Assembly: GCA_020439945.1 (NCBI GenBank)
Contig: JAGRPB010000002.1
Location: 1-37,977 of the forward strand
Source: Verrucomicrobiia bacterium
GTDB taxonomy: Bacteria > Verrucomicrobiota > Verrucomicrobiia > Verrucomicrobiales > DEV007
Reading direction: 5' to 3'
DNA: 37,977 nt
Shown here: positions 7,798-16,923 of the stretch, one piece after another
Position numbering within the stretch: position 1 is the stretch's first letter
How the letters are laid out: every line of letters begins with the position of its first letter
The notes under the pieces: model-generated
Told to the model about the DNA's origin: nothing
The model's input: only the letters and a program-made list of their open reading frames with translations
Database searches by the model: none
Program-made: the position numbers and the translations under genes

Positions 7798-9156
7798 TCA
7801 GGCGAAAATCTCGCTGGCCACCCTTCCGCCTTCCGGTCCCGTCAGGCGGTGGGCGCGGCCGGCGTAGCGGTAGGTGAGGTCGTTGGGCGGGAGGCCGAGC
7901 AAATGGAGCATGGTGGCGTGAAGATCGCGGAAGTGAACCTTGCCATCGACGGCTCGGGCACCGGTTTCGTCAGTGGCGCCGTGGACGTGACCGCCTTTCA
8001 CCCCGCCGCCGGCCAGCCAGAAGGTGAAGCCATTGGCGTTGTGTCCGGTCTCGTCCTTGCCGTTGCCGGGCGTGAGACCGGGACGACCGAATTCCCCGCC
8101 CCAGACGACGAGGGTGTCCTCCAGCAGGCCGCGCTGTTCGAGATCGGAGAGCAACGCCGCGATGGGCGCGTCGGTGGCTTCGCAATTGGCGGTGAGATCG
8201 CGACGGTGATTCTTGTGCTGATCCCAGCTGCCGTGATTGAGTTCTATGAATCGCACGCCGGCTTCGACGAGGCGCCGCGCCAGCAGGCATTGGCGACCGA
8301 AGTCGGATTGCTTGCAGGTGCCCTCGGTCCGCTGTTTCCCGACGCGATAAGCCTCGAGAACGGAGGCGGGTTCGTCGCTGATGTCGAGCAAACCGGGCGC
8401 GGTCATCTGCATTCGGAAACCGAGTTCCATCGACTGGATCACTGCCTCCAGCCCGGGATCCTCGGGACGCAACGATTGGTGATCGAAATTCATCGCCTGC
8501 ACCAGGTCGAGCTGGCGCCGTTTCACGGACGCGGGCAGGTGATCGCTCGCGATGTTGGCGATGGTAGCCTGACTCATGTCCTCGCCGTTGATTCCGATCG
8601 GTGTCCCCTGGAAAACGGGAGGCAGGAACTGGCTGGCGTAGACCTGGGGCTTGGAGGTGTTGAGGCTGATGAATCCGGGCAGGTCCTGGTTCTCGGTGCC
8701 GAGACCGTAGCTGACCCACGATCCCATGCTCGGGCGCGGACGCAGGCGTTCGCCGGTGTGAAGCTGGAGAAAACTCTGGGCATGGTTTCCGGTGTCGGCG
8801 TGCATGCCGTTGAGCAGGCAGAGCTTGTCGGCATGCTTCGCGGTTTCCGGCATCAGCTCGGAAATGGCGAGCCCGCTCTCGCCGTGCCGGTAGAATTTCA
8901 CCACCGAACCCGGGTGCGGTTTTTTCCCGACCTGTGGTTTGAAATCGAAGGTATCCATCTGGGCCGGACCTCCGCTCATGCAGAGAAAGATGATCCGCTT
9001 CGCCCGCGCCCGGAACGGGGAAGGTCGATCGGACAGCTTCGGCCCGTAGGTGGCGGCGGCCCGGGCGGACTGGCAGAGCGCGGAAAGGGCGAAGTAGCCG
9101 AAACCACAGGACGCGGTTTGAAGCATGCGGCGGCGGCTGAAAAGATTCGGGTTCAT
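7798..9156 (-). CDS. DUF1501 family secreted protein, Tat-exported
   Basis: A 452-residue DUF1501 protein from the alkaline-phosphatase/sulfatase-like superfamily common in Planctomycetes and Verrucomicrobia. The N-terminus [20 protein letters not shown] has a twin-arginine type signal (SRRRMLQ). Family motifs include [20 protein letters not shown] near residue 60, [13 protein letters not shown] text after [17 protein letters not shown] and [11 protein letters not shown]. The start at 9156 is chosen because the Tat motif begins there; a GTG at 9180, directly after the upstream stop, is possible. It is co-transcribed with the DUF1549/DUF1553 protein, the usual pairing for this family. The enzymatic role of such pairs is not settled to my knowledge; polysaccharide or sulfate-ester breakdown is often suggested. 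Confidence 0.93.
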   Translation of the reverse strand: MNPNLFSRRRMLQTASCGFGYFALSALCQSARAAATYGPKLSDRPSPFRARAKRIIFLCMSGGPAQMDTFDFKPQVGKKPHPGSVVKFYRHGESGLAISELMPETAKHADKLCLLNGMHADTGNHAQSFLQLHTGERLRPRPSMGSWVSYGLGTENQDLPGFISLNTSKPQVYASQFLPPVFQGTPIGINGEDMSQATIANIASDHLPASVKRRQLDLVQAMNFDHQSLRPEDPGLEAVIQSMELGFRMQMTAPGLLDISDEPASVLEAYRVGKQRTEGTCKQSDFGRQCLLARRLVEAGVRFIELNHGSWDQHKNHRRDLTANCEATDAPIAALLSDLEQRGLLEDTLVVWGGEFGRPGLTPGNGKDETGHNANGFTFWLAGGGVKGGHVHGATDETGARAVDGKVHFRDLHATMLHLLGLPPNDLTYRYAGRAHRLTGPEGGRVASEIFA

Positions 9157-9180
9157 GGTCTCATCGGGAGATGATTTCAC

Positions 9181-11544
9181 TCAATCGACATAACGAAATT
9201 CATTCGTCGCCATCAGCCCCTGGCAAAAGGCGGCCCAGGCGTGAAGGCGACACTCTTCGACATCGGAAAACTTTGTGGCCAGTTCAGGCTCGATGGCGCG
9301 AATCATGGCCAAACCGCGCTCGGCTTCCCCCGACTGTGGCTCACGCCCCAGAGCACGCCGCACCGCCGCTTCCGCTCTCGCCCGGTCCTGTTCCCGGGCG
9401 GGATCGGTTTTCAGCAAATCCCCGGCAAAAGCGAGGCTCTGTTCGACCGCAAAGGGACTGTTGATGAGGTAGAGCGACTGGGTCGGCAGGACGGTGCTGG
9501 ACCGCTTGCCGAGCACGGTGGTGGCATCGGGCAGATCGAAGGCCGACAGCGAGGGCGGCGGAGAATTTCTCAACATGCAGAGATACACGCTTCGGTGCCG
9601 GCTCGGTTCGTGGAGATTGCCGGCGAGGTTCACGAGAATGTCGCGATGCCGGATGAGGGAACCCTGGGCGGGCGCCAAATCGAGTTGTCCGCTGGCCGCG
9701 AGCATCGAGTCACGGAGCGACTCGGCTTCGAGACGACGGCGCAGGTGACGGGCCAGCCAGACATTGCCGGGATCGGCCTCGACCATGCGCAGGTCGGCGG
9801 CGCTGTCGAGTTGGTAGACGCGGCTGAGCACGATGGTCCGGATGAGCCGCTTCATCGACCAGCCTTCGGCCACGAACCGGGTCGCCAGGTGATCGAGCAA
9901 TTCTGGATGAGTCGGCCGATCACCATAGACACCGAAGTCGTCCGGTGTGCCCACGATGGCCTGGCCAAAAAGGTGCAGCCAGATCCGGTTGACCATCACC
10001 CGGGCGGTCAATGGATGCTCGGGACGCGTCAACCACTCCGCGAGTTCGCGGCGCCCGCTGGCCTTGGGGTTTACCTTGATCGCATCGCCCGGCAGCGAAC
10101 AGGCGGAGAGAAATCCACGCGGCACCTTGTCGCCAAGTTGTTTCGACTCTCCCTTGAGATTGATCTGGCAATCGGCGGTCTCCTTCTTGTCACGGACCCC
10201 CATCGCGAGGGGCGTGCCCGGTTCCCACTTCGGTTTCGGCGGTGGCTTGGGTTTTCCGGTGTTGGATTCGATCACCAGTACCGTCTCCTTCCAACCTTTC
10301 GGTGGCGGCACTTTGGCGGCGGCTTTCAACACGTGGAGATCCGTGGCCGGAGCGGTCAACGCTTCGTTGGCGGCCACGCCCCACATCGTTTCGGTGCTCT
10401 TGAAAATGCCGGCCAAGGCGTAGTAGTCGCGAGTCGGGATGGGGTCGTGCTTGTGATCGTGGCAACGCGCGCAGGCCACGCTCAAGCCCATGATGCCGGC
10501 GCCGACGACGTTGATCTGGTCGTCGACCACATCCATCTCGAAGTTGTTGTTCATCGCCTTGGCCGGCTTGGCGCCGAGGGCGAGAAAGCCGGTCGCCACC
10601 AGCTGGCGGTCGCGTTGCGCATCATTTTCGGCAGGCAGCAGATCTCCCGCGACCTGCTCGATCAGGAATCGATCGTACGGCACGTCTCGATTGAAGGCGT
10701 CGATGACGTAGTCGCGATACCGCCAGGCGTGGGGAAAACTGGGATTGCGGCTCAGCCCATCGTTGCCGTTGGATTCCCCGTAGCGGGCCACATCCAGCCA
10801 GTGCCGCGCCCAGCGTTCGCCAAACTGGGGCGACGCCAGGAGATCGTCCACCCAGCGAGCCACCGCCTCCTGGCCATCACGTTCGTATTCCTCCGCGAAA
10901 TCCGCCACTTGGCTGGCCGTCGGCGGCAGACCGGTCAGGTCGAAAAACAGGCGACGCAGCAGGACGCCGGGCGGCGCGTCACTGGTGGGCGCCAGTTCCG
11001 CTTTCTCCATCCCGGCGAGCACGAACCGGTCGAGCGGATCGCGTGGCCAGTTCTCGTCGTCGACGATTGGTGCCTCGGGATTCGCGACCGGTTGAAAGGA
11101 CCAGTGAGTCTTCGCCAATTCGGCGATCGTGTTGGCATCGGGTGGGGGCGAAACGGCGGGTGTCGATTCGCGGGGATCCTGAGCGCCCATCCTGATCCAG
11201 GTGACGAAGTCCTGAATCACCGCCGGGGACAGGGGCTTCTCCGGCGGCATCTCCAGGTCGAATTCCCAGCGCAACGACTGGACCAGTAGCGATTCCTCCG
11301 GATTCCCCGGAACCATCGGGGTACCTGATTCGCCACCTTTTCGGAGTCCCTCCGCGGTATCGAGTCTCAGCTTGCCCCCGATTTTCTTCGCCCCTTCGGC
11401 GTGGCATTCGAAGCAGTTTTCGACGAGAACGGGCCGTATCTTTTTCTCGAAAAACGCGCGTGCCTCGGTTTCATCCGCCGCCGAGGTGGCGCAGGCGTAA
11501 ATGCCTGAGAGCGAAACGAGGACGGCGAAAGAGAAACGCTTCAC
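9181..11544 (-). CDS. planctomycete-type cytochrome c (PSD1) with DUF1549 and DUF1553
   Basis: A 787-residue exported protein. A GTG start at 11544 gives a good signal peptide ([23 protein letters not shown]), while the ATG at 11661 adds about 39 residues that do not look like a signal. The order is an N-terminal cytochrome-c-like domain with one haem motif CFECH at residues 44-48 and a likely distal Met in EMPPEKP, then DUF1549 ([30 protein letters not shown] as a second CxxCH-like site), then DUF1553 ([30 protein letters not shown]). Its stop immediately precedes the DUF1501 gene, so the two form one operon. Electron transfer linked to carbohydrate degradation is a family-level guess, not shown here. 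Confidence 0.92.
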   Translation of the reverse strand: MKRFSFAVLVSLSGIYACATSAADETEARAFFEKKIRPVLVENCFECHAEGAKKIGGKLRLDTAEGLRKGGESGTPMVPGNPEESLLVQSLRWEFDLEMPPEKPLSPAVIQDFVTWIRMGAQDPRESTPAVSPPPDANTIAELAKTHWSFQPVANPEAPIVDDENWPRDPLDRFVLAGMEKAELAPTSDAPPGVLLRRLFFDLTGLPPTASQVADFAEEYERDGQEAVARWVDDLLASPQFGERWARHWLDVARYGESNGNDGLSRNPSFPHAWRYRDYVIDAFNRDVPYDRFLIEQVAGDLLPAENDAQRDRQLVATGFLALGAKPAKAMNNNFEMDVVDDQINVVGAGIMGLSVACARCHDHKHDPIPTRDYYALAGIFKSTETMWGVAANEALTAPATDLHVLKAAAKVPPPKGWKETVLVIESNTGKPKPPPKPKWEPGTPLAMGVRDKKETADCQINLKGESKQLGDKVPRGFLSACSLPGDAIKVNPKASGRRELAEWLTRPEHPLTARVMVNRIWLHLFGQAIVGTPDDFGVYGDRPTHPELLDHLATRFVAEGWSMKRLIRTIVLSRVYQLDSAADLRMVEADPGNVWLARHLRRRLEAESLRDSMLAASGQLDLAPAQGSLIRHRDILVNLAGNLHEPSRHRSVYLCMLRNSPPPSLSAFDLPDATTVLGKRSSTVLPTQSLYLINSPFAVEQSLAFAGDLLKTDPAREQDRARAEAAVRRALGREPQSGEAERGLAMIRAIEPELATKFSDVEECRLHAWAAFCQGLMATNEFRYVD

Positions 11545-11667
11545 GAAACCGGGAAAACGACGACCCCGGTAAGATAACTTTTCCAGTCCGATACCGGCAA
11601 CGTTTCCCCGTGGCGCATTCCGGCCAGCGGCATCGCGGGTTCGCCCGGGCTGTGCTACCATCCCGGC

Positions 11668-12792
11668 ATGAGCAAACCCCGCTTTCTCTTCCCCTTCGCC
11701 AGCCTCCTTCTCCTGACTCTCGCGACGCCGCTCCTAGCCGAGAAAAGGGACGTCTACTTCGGCACCGGTGGGCGCAATGCCGACGGCATTTATCACGCCA
11801 CCTTCGACACCGATTCCGGCAAGCTGAGCGACGCCAACCTCGTCGCGGAAATCGGTTCGCCCGGTTTCCTCGCCTTTCACCCCGACGGCGACAAGCTCTA
11901 CGCCGTGGCGACCAAGGACAAGGAGAGCGGCGTGGCCGCTTACCAGGTCGGGAAGGACGGTTCGCTGACTTTGATCAATTTCCAGCCGACCGGCGACGGC
12001 GGCGCGGCCCATGTCGCGGTGCATCCGTCGGGGAAATTTCTCCTCACCGCGCAATACGGTGGCGGCTCGGTGGCGCTGTTTCCGCTCGATGCCGAGGGCA
12101 AACTCGGACCGGCCACGGTGACCGAGCATGAGGGAGGCTCCGGCGTGGTCGAAGGTCGACAGGATTCCCCCCACCCCCACTACTGCGGCTACTCGCCGGA
12201 CGGAAAATTCGCCCTGGTGCCCGATCTCGGGATGGACAAGATCGTGATCTACCGCATCGACGCCGACGCGCCCTCGATCACCAGGCACGCCTACGCCGAG
12301 TCGGTCGCCGGTGGTGGTCCGCGGCACATGAAGTTTTCGCCCGACGGCAAATTCATTTACCTGCTCAACGAACTGAGTCTCTCGGTGACCACGCTCGCCT
12401 GGGACGCGGAGAAAGGTCTCGCCTCGAAATTGTTCGTCACCCCGGCCCTGAGCGATGAAGCCAAGGCCGGAGAAGTCTTCAATTCGGCCGCCGAGATTCT
12501 CGTCCGCCCGGACGGCAAGTTTCTCTATTCCTCGAACCGCGGACACGACACCGTCACCGTCTACAAGGCCGAGGAAAGCGGCGACCTTTCGGTGATCCAG
12601 GTGCAGCCCATTCGCGGCGCCTTTCCCCGGAACATCAATCTCGATCCCACCGCCCACTGGCTCCTCGCGGCCGGCGCCGATTCCAACACCATCGCCGTTC
12701 ACGCCATCGATCAGGAAACCGGGAGACTCACCTTCCAGCGCGGCAACGTCATCAACGTGCCCTCGCCGATCTGTATCCTGTTCAAGCCCTGA
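11668..12792 (+). CDS. secreted lactonase-family beta-propeller (6-phosphogluconolactonase-like)
   Basis: A 374-residue protein with a signal peptide ([19 protein letters not shown]) and repeated propeller motifs: [87 protein letters not shown]. This is the seven-blade lactonase family of YbhE/Pgl type, and the motifs [17 protein letters not shown] and FPRNINLDP match that family. A signal peptide suggests periplasmic action, so the substrate need not be 6-phosphogluconolactone; extracytoplasmic members are often annotated as generic lactonases or isomerases. It is transcribed divergently from the PSD1 gene, with a 123-base shared promoter gap. No strong ribosome binding site is seen. Confidence 0.93.
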   Translation: MSKPRFLFPFASLLLLTLATPLLAEKRDVYFGTGGRNADGIYHATFDTDSGKLSDANLVAEIGSPGFLAFHPDGDKLYAVATKDKESGVAAYQVGKDGSLTLINFQPTGDGGAAHVAVHPSGKFLLTAQYGGGSVALFPLDAEGKLGPATVTEHEGGSGVVEGRQDSPHPHYCGYSPDGKFALVPDLGMDKIVIYRIDADAPSITRHAYAESVAGGGPRHMKFSPDGKFIYLLNELSLSVTTLAWDAEKGLASKLFVTPALSDEAKAGEVFNSAAEILVRPDGKFLYSSNRGHDTVTVYKAEESGDLSVIQVQPIRGAFPRNINLDPTAHWLLAAGADSNTIAVHAIDQETGRLTFQRGNVINVPSPICILFKP

Positions 12793-12861
12793 TTGTCACG
12801 GCTGCGTCCGGCGGCATGAAAATCGACGCCGGTTTTCGAATCCATCCGTCCCCGGCTCACT

Positions 12862-12894
12862 GGACAGGGTAGGGTCGGCCACTTGACCCTGTTG
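12862..12894. repeat. intergenic 11-11-11 inverted repeat (ACCCTGT element), copy 2, degenerate
   Basis: Core ACAGGGT at 12864-12870 and core ACCCTGT at 12886-12892 are exact complements. Taking 11-base arms (12862-12872 and 12884-12894) leaves an 11-base spacer, the same geometry as the copies at 7758 and 17826, with mismatches only at the arm edges. Confidence 0.7.
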
Positions 12895-12998
12895 GATCCG
12901 CCCGGTCATCCACCGGAACGGGACAGGTGTGGACAGGCGCAACGGCGACGTCTGGCGTCCGAATTGACCGACTTTCACGGTTCAAGGCGAAACCGAAT

Positions 12999-13027
12999 TT
13001 GACAGTGATTTAAAATAATGGAAATTA
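12999..13027 (+). promoter_or_regulatory. candidate promoter of the metal-uptake operon
   Basis: TTGACA at 12999-13004 is a consensus -35. With a 17-base spacer the -10 would be AAATTA at 13022-13027, which is poor, so the actual -10 could be elsewhere in the AT-rich stretch to 13045. The transcript would start well before the palindrome at 13100. Confidence 0.3.
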
Positions 13028-13099
13028 TGGAAATATTAATTTTTATCGACCAACCTAAAGGCGAACTGGTCTCTACTGCAAAAAAATCGCATTAATTTT

Positions 13100-13118
13100 G
13101 TTGCAAATTAATTGCAAC
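13100..13118 (+). promoter_or_regulatory. Zur/Fur-type operator palindrome
   Basis: GTTGCAA at 13100-13106 and TTGCAAC at 13112-13118 form a perfect 7-5-7 inverted repeat with an AT-only centre. It lies 18 bases before the chosen start of the His-rich outer-membrane protein gene. Size, symmetry and AT-rich centre fit a Fur-family operator, and the downstream genes are a zinc-type uptake system. Binding by the regulator at 7210-7665 is inference. Confidence 0.6.
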
Positions 13119-13136
13119 AGCCAGAGATTTGCTTCC

Positions 13137-14510
13137 ATGACCACCACCCGCACCAGTCAATCTGTCCTCATCGTCACCGTCGCCGCCGCACTGGCTGGCG
13201 CGATCTTTCCTGGATCCAACGGCATTGCCGGGGATTCTTCCGCGCCTCCCGATTCGGTCGCACCAGCGCTCGCGGACAGTCCCGAAGTCAGTGAAAACCT
13301 CGTCGATGCCATGGCTCTCTCGGATGTCAGCCTCGGCGGATTTCTCTTTCCCCATCTTCACGCCTTCGGCGTTTTCGGCGACAGCACGGCCGACGATATC
13401 GATTCGCTGGCGAGCGGACACCACGATCCGCAGCGGGAAGCGACTCTGCAGAGCCTGGAGCCCTCCGTCTCCCTCCGCGCCGGAATGCTGGAGGGTTTTG
13501 CCACCGCTTCGGGACATACCGACGCGCATGGCACCTTCGATTTCGGACTCGAAGAAGGTTTCCTCAAACTGGTCGACCTGCCACTGGGCATCGAATTGCG
13601 CGGCGGCCAGTTCTACAACCGCTTCGGATTCCAGAACGCCCTCCACAACCACTCGTGGATGCTGGTGGATCAGAACCTGGTGAACGGACGTTTCCTCCAG
13701 GAGGGCGAGATGGCCATCCTCGGTGGCGAGGCAACCATCGATGTTCCCCTTTCCATGATGCAGGTCTCCGCGATCTCGGTCGCGGTCGGCGGCCTTCCCA
13801 GTCACGAGCACGATCACGAACACGAGCACGGAGAAGAGGCCGAATTCGAAGCCGAGGGCGCCAACTTTGCCGGCACCCTGGTCACCGCAAACTGGGTGAA
13901 CCAGTATGACATCAACGACATGAACCGCCTGACCAGCACCCTTTCCGGGGCCTGGGGCGACAACATGTTCGGGCGGGAGACCCAGATCTACGGTCTCGGG
14001 TTTGAATACCTCTGGAGAGAAAACGGCTACGGCGCGGGCGGTCAATCGCTCCGCTGGAGAAACGAGCTGATGTATCGCCACTTCGGCGCGGTCTCGGGCG
14101 AACTCCACGAGCACGGCCACGAGGAAGAAGACCATGATCACGAACACGAAGAAATCGGTCACGAGGACGAGCACGGTCATCACGAGGACGAGGATCACGA
14201 AGAGGAAGATCACGAGCACGAAGATCGTTACCGCGCCAGCCTGGACGAGTTCGGTCTCTACTCGACCCTGGTCTACGGTTTCAACGACACGTGGGAAACC
14301 GGGGTTCGGGCCGGCTGGGTCTCCGGAATCGACGAGGTCGGTCTCGACGATCGTTTCCGCCTTTCACCGATGGTCACCTGGTATGCCAATCCCACCCGCA
14401 ACCTCCTCGCCCGGATCCAATACAACTGGGATCACTCCGATGAATTCGGTGACGAGCATTCCATCTGGTTCCAGGTCGGCATGACCTTCGGCGGTCCGGA
14501 AGTCCGCTGA
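13137..14510 (+). CDS. His-rich outer-membrane protein, probable metal-uptake porin
   Basis: A 457-residue protein starting at the ATG at 13137 (MTTTRTSQSVLIVTVAAALAG), which gives a signal peptide; the frame to 13098 would read through the operator. Most of the chain has alternating strand-like sequence of a beta-barrel (GIELRGGQFYNRFGF; LYSTLVYGFNDTWETGVRAGW; LLARIQYNWDHSDEFGDEHSIWFQ). Two tracts interrupt it: a short one near residues 222-232 (SHEHDHEHEHGEE) and a long Glu/Asp/His one near 324-362 that holds about fifteen His. Such loops would capture zinc or a similar ion at the cell surface or periplasmic mouth. There is no TonB box or plug that I can see, so it is probably porin-like. 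It is the first gene of the uptake operon, followed 48 bases later by znuA. Confidence 0.8.
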   Translation: MTTTRTSQSVLIVTVAAALAGAIFPGSNGIAGDSSAPPDSVAPALADSPEVSENLVDAMALSDVSLGGFLFPHLHAFGVFGDSTADDIDSLASGHHDPQREATLQSLEPSVSLRAGMLEGFATASGHTDAHGTFDFGLEEGFLKLVDLPLGIELRGGQFYNRFGFQNALHNHSWMLVDQNLVNGRFLQEGEMAILGGEATIDVPLSMMQVSAISVAVGGLPSHEHDHEHEHGEEAEFEAEGANFAGTLVTANWVNQYDINDMNRLTSTLSGAWGDNMFGRETQIYGLGFEYLWRENGYGAGGQSLRWRNELMYRHFGAVSGELHEHGHEEEDHDHEHEEIGHEDEHGHHEDEDHEEEDHEHEDRYRASLDEFGLYSTLVYGFNDTWETGVRAGWVSGIDEVGLDDRFRLSPMVTWYANPTRNLLARIQYNWDHSDEFGDEHSIWFQVGMTFGGPEVR

Positions 14511-14558
14511 GTTCACAACGTTTTCACTGAGTCTCCAAGCACTTCACCACTCCACACC

Positions 14559-15497
14559 ATGAAACGTTTTTTTCTTTGTCCTCCTGTAAAACGATCGGTT
14601 GTGTCGACAGTCGCCGCCTGCGCCCTCATTCTGGGCGCAGGCGCCCCGTCGGCCAAGGCCGATCTGAAAGTGGCCACGCTGCACCCCTTGATGACCGATC
14701 TCGCGCGCCACGTGGGTGGATCGCACGTCACCGTCGTCTCGCTGATGAGTCCCGGCGAGGACATTCACCAGTTCAGTCCCACCTCTTCGGACATGGCCGA
14801 GGCACGTTCGGCCAATGTCGTGCTTGCCTCCGGAAAGGGAGTCGAGACCTACCTGCCCAAGTTGAAAGCCAGCTTGCCCGAAACCACCGTGGTGATCGAG
14901 GCGGGTAATGCCTGCCGCTCGGTCAAGCTTTCCGCCAAGGATGCGGTCTTCGCCTGCTGTCCCGCCCATGCCGCCGGAGGAATCGACCCCCACTGGTGGC
15001 ACAGCATCTCAGGCATGAGGGACGCGGCCGACTATGTGGCCAAGGAATTCGGCAAAGCCGATCCCGCCAACAAGGATGCTTACCGCAGCAATGCCAAGGC
15101 TTGGGCTGGCGAACTCAAGGGGCTCGAAAGCTGGGCCAAGCGCGAAGTCTCCAAGGTGCCGCGGAATCGCCGCTACCTGGTGACCGCGCACGCCGCCTTC
15201 GGTTACTTCTGCCGGGATTTCGGATTCAAGTCCATCCCCGTCGCCGGTACCGCCGAAGAAGCGGTATCCTCCCAGTATTTGAGCGAAGCCATCGAGCAGG
15301 TGAAATCCAACGGGGTAACCACGGTGTTCCCCGAGAAAAACGCCAGCACCAAGGCCCTCGAAGCCATCGTGGCCGCCACCGGTGCCCGGATGGGTTCCAC
15401 CCTCATCGCCGACGGCTCCAACGCGGCCACCACCACCTACGAGGCCTTCATCAAGCACAATATCGAAGCGGTGGTGTCCGGTCTTGCGGGCTCCTGA
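14559..15497 (+). CDS. znuA: zinc/manganese ABC transporter substrate-binding protein
   Basis: A 312-residue periplasmic binding protein of cluster A-I (ZnuA/TroA). The signal peptide spans about residues 1-34. Metal ligands expected for the family are visible: H70 (GEDIHQFSPTSSD), H145 (GIDPHWWH), H211 (TAHAAFGYF) and D285 (LIADGS). Three His plus an Asp favour zinc, though manganese binders share the fold. The usual His-rich loop of ZnuA is missing; its place (about 126-141) has DAVFACCPAHAAGG with a Cys pair. It delivers the metal to ZnuB/ZnuC encoded downstream. It lies between the His-rich outer-membrane protein gene and an unknown membrane-anchored protein. Confidence 0.93.
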   Translation: MKRFFLCPPVKRSVVSTVAACALILGAGAPSAKADLKVATLHPLMTDLARHVGGSHVTVVSLMSPGEDIHQFSPTSSDMAEARSANVVLASGKGVETYLPKLKASLPETTVVIEAGNACRSVKLSAKDAVFACCPAHAAGGIDPHWWHSISGMRDAADYVAKEFGKADPANKDAYRSNAKAWAGELKGLESWAKREVSKVPRNRRYLVTAHAAFGYFCRDFGFKSIPVAGTAEEAVSSQYLSEAIEQVKSNGVTTVFPEKNASTKALEAIVAATGARMGSTLIADGSNAATTTYEAFIKHNIEAVVSGLAGS

Positions 15498-15544
15498 AGA
15501 GGCCGCCCGCCTCCCGTCTTTCCCTCCCTCCTCTCCCCAAACCC

Positions 15545-16030
15545 ATGCGCGGCTTTCCCCTTCTGAGTACCGTCTTCGTTCTCGCCGTCTTCGCCGCGGC
15601 ATGGTGGCCGCTCAAACAAACCGCCACCGGATCCGGAGCGATTTCTTCCCCGCCCGCCGATTCACCATCGGCCGCGACCGCGACGACGGAAGACGGGGTC
15701 GCTTCGACCGTGCCGGCCACGCTGCGCATCATGGCCAGCGCGCCGCTCGCGTCGTTGCGGGTCGAATGGCTCGGCGAGGTGCTGATCGATGAAACCGCTC
15801 CCCGGGCCGGCGGCGTTCTCGAGCACGAATTGCCGACCCTCGCGATTCCGGAGGAAGGCGTCGAGTTCTGGATCGAGGCCACTTTCACCGAATCCGCCGA
15901 TTCGCGGCCATCCGCGCTGGGCATCGAACTCGCTCCGGACGATCGGGAAGCCCGCACCGTGACGCTCTGGACCGATGAGTCCGATCCCAACTCCGTCGCC
16001 GATTCCGTGGTCTTCACCTGGAACCCCTGA
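15545..16030 (+). CDS. unknown membrane-anchored protein inside the znu operon
   Basis: A 161-residue protein. The start at 15545 (MRGFPLLSTVFVLAVFAAAWWPLK) gives a single N-terminal helix, either a signal anchor or an uncleaved signal peptide. A low-complexity Ser/Ala/Thr/Pro linker follows at about 28-55. The rest, about 105 residues, looks like one compact beta-rich domain (ATLRIMASAPLASLRVEWLG; EFWIEATFTE; TVTLWTD; SVVFTWNP) facing the periplasm. It has no His-rich tract and no Cys. Position between znuA and znuC with short gaps (47 and 23 bases) implies a role with the transporter, but I recognise no family. The C-terminal sequence resembles immunoglobulin-like or carbohydrate-binding strands only in a general way. 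Confidence 0.75.
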   Translation: MRGFPLLSTVFVLAVFAAAWWPLKQTATGSGAISSPPADSPSAATATTEDGVASTVPATLRIMASAPLASLRVEWLGEVLIDETAPRAGGVLEHELPTLAIPEEGVEFWIEATFTESADSRPSALGIELAPDDREARTVTLWTDESDPNSVADSVVFTWNP

Positions 16031-16053
16031 CGCTTCTCACTCGACTCCCCCCC

Positions 16054-16911
16054 GTGCCACCCCACCACCATCTTCAGTCCGTCTGCGATCAGCCGCTCGG
16101 CCATGAGCTGCGGATCGAAAATCTCTCCGTGAACTACGGTGAAGTACGCGCCTTGGAGGAGGTGAATTTGAGGATCCGCTGCGCCGGCTGCCTCGCCCTC
16201 GTCGGGCCCAACGGCGCGGGAAAGAGCACGCTCCTGAAATCGCTCGCCGGCATCGTGACCCCGAACTCGGGTGAACTCCGCTGGCGGGAGAAACCACTTC
16301 GCGAGTGCAGCGCCGAGATCGCCTACCTGGCCCAGCGAAGCGAGGTCGACTGGAACTTCCCCCTCACCGTCCGCGGATTGGTCGAGATGGGGCGTTTCCC
16401 ACACCTCGGGTGGTGGCGACGTTTCGGAAAACGCGATCGCGAAATCATCGATCAATCGTTGGAGACCATGCGTCTCACCGATCTCGCAGGTCGACAGATC
16501 AGCGCCCTGTCCGGAGGTCAGCAGCAACGCGCCTTCGTCGCCCGCGCCCTCGCCCAGGAAGCCCACATCTTCTTGCTCGACGAACCGTTCACCGGACTCG
16601 ACCGGCCCTCGCAGGATCTGCTCACCGAGCTCGTTACCCAACTGGCCCGCGACGGCCGACTCGTCATCGCCTCGCACCACGACCTCGATACCGTGCCCGA
16701 CATCTTCGATGAAGTTCTCCTGCTCAATCGCCGTCCCATTGCTTTCGGGGGAGTGGAGGAAGTCTTCAATGTTACCAATCTCGAAGCCTGCTTCGGTTCG
16801 TTGAATTTTCACGCTGAAACGTCGAACCAACCGCCCGTGCCCGCGCCCGCGGCGTCCGCACCAGGATCCCGGATCGCGGGCAACTCCAGGGCTTCGTCGC
16901 TTCACTCCTGA
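16054..16911 (+). CDS. znuC: zinc/manganese ABC transporter ATP-binding protein
   Basis: A 285-residue ATPase with Walker A GPNGAGKST (51-59), signature LSGGQQQR (152-159), Walker B IFLLDEP (172-178) and the switch His in IASHHD. It energises uptake through the ZnuB permease. The start is a GTG at 16054, 23 bases after the previous stop; no better ATG is in frame before the Walker region. The family core is about 240 residues. The extra C-terminal 40 residues are Ala/Pro/Ser-rich (PVPAPAASAPGS) and probably disordered. The stop at 16911 is 12 bases before the znuB ATG. Confidence 0.93.
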   Translation: MPPHHHLQSVCDQPLGHELRIENLSVNYGEVRALEEVNLRIRCAGCLALVGPNGAGKSTLLKSLAGIVTPNSGELRWREKPLRECSAEIAYLAQRSEVDWNFPLTVRGLVEMGRFPHLGWWRRFGKRDREIIDQSLETMRLTDLAGRQISALSGGQQQRAFVARALAQEAHIFLLDEPFTGLDRPSQDLLTELVTQLARDGRLVIASHHDLDTVPDIFDEVLLLNRRPIAFGGVEEVFNVTNLEACFGSLNFHAETSNQPPVPAPAASAPGSRIAGNSRASSLHS

Positions 16912-16923
16912 CCCGCTTTGCCC

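Larger units (their letters stand above)
12793..13136. other. 344-base intergenic region upstream of the metal-uptake operon
   Basis: The first half is GC-rich and holds one copy of the 11-11-11 repeat at 12862-12894. From about 13000 it turns strongly AT-rich, as a promoter would. It contains a good -35-like TTGACA at 12999-13004 and a perfect-armed palindrome at 13100-13118. I see no coding sequence. Confidence 0.7.

Noticed and set aside
7798..9156. Annotation of the DUF1501 protein as a proven sulfatase
   Set aside because: It is only distantly related to the sulfatase/phosphatase superfamily, and I see no Cys/Ser-x-Pro-x-Arg sulfatase signature.
7498..11289. Long plus-strand open frames opposite the DUF1501 and PSD1 genes
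   Set aside because: Minus-strand products have clear family motifs (Tat signal, CFECH, DUF1549/1553), while the plus-strand translations show none.
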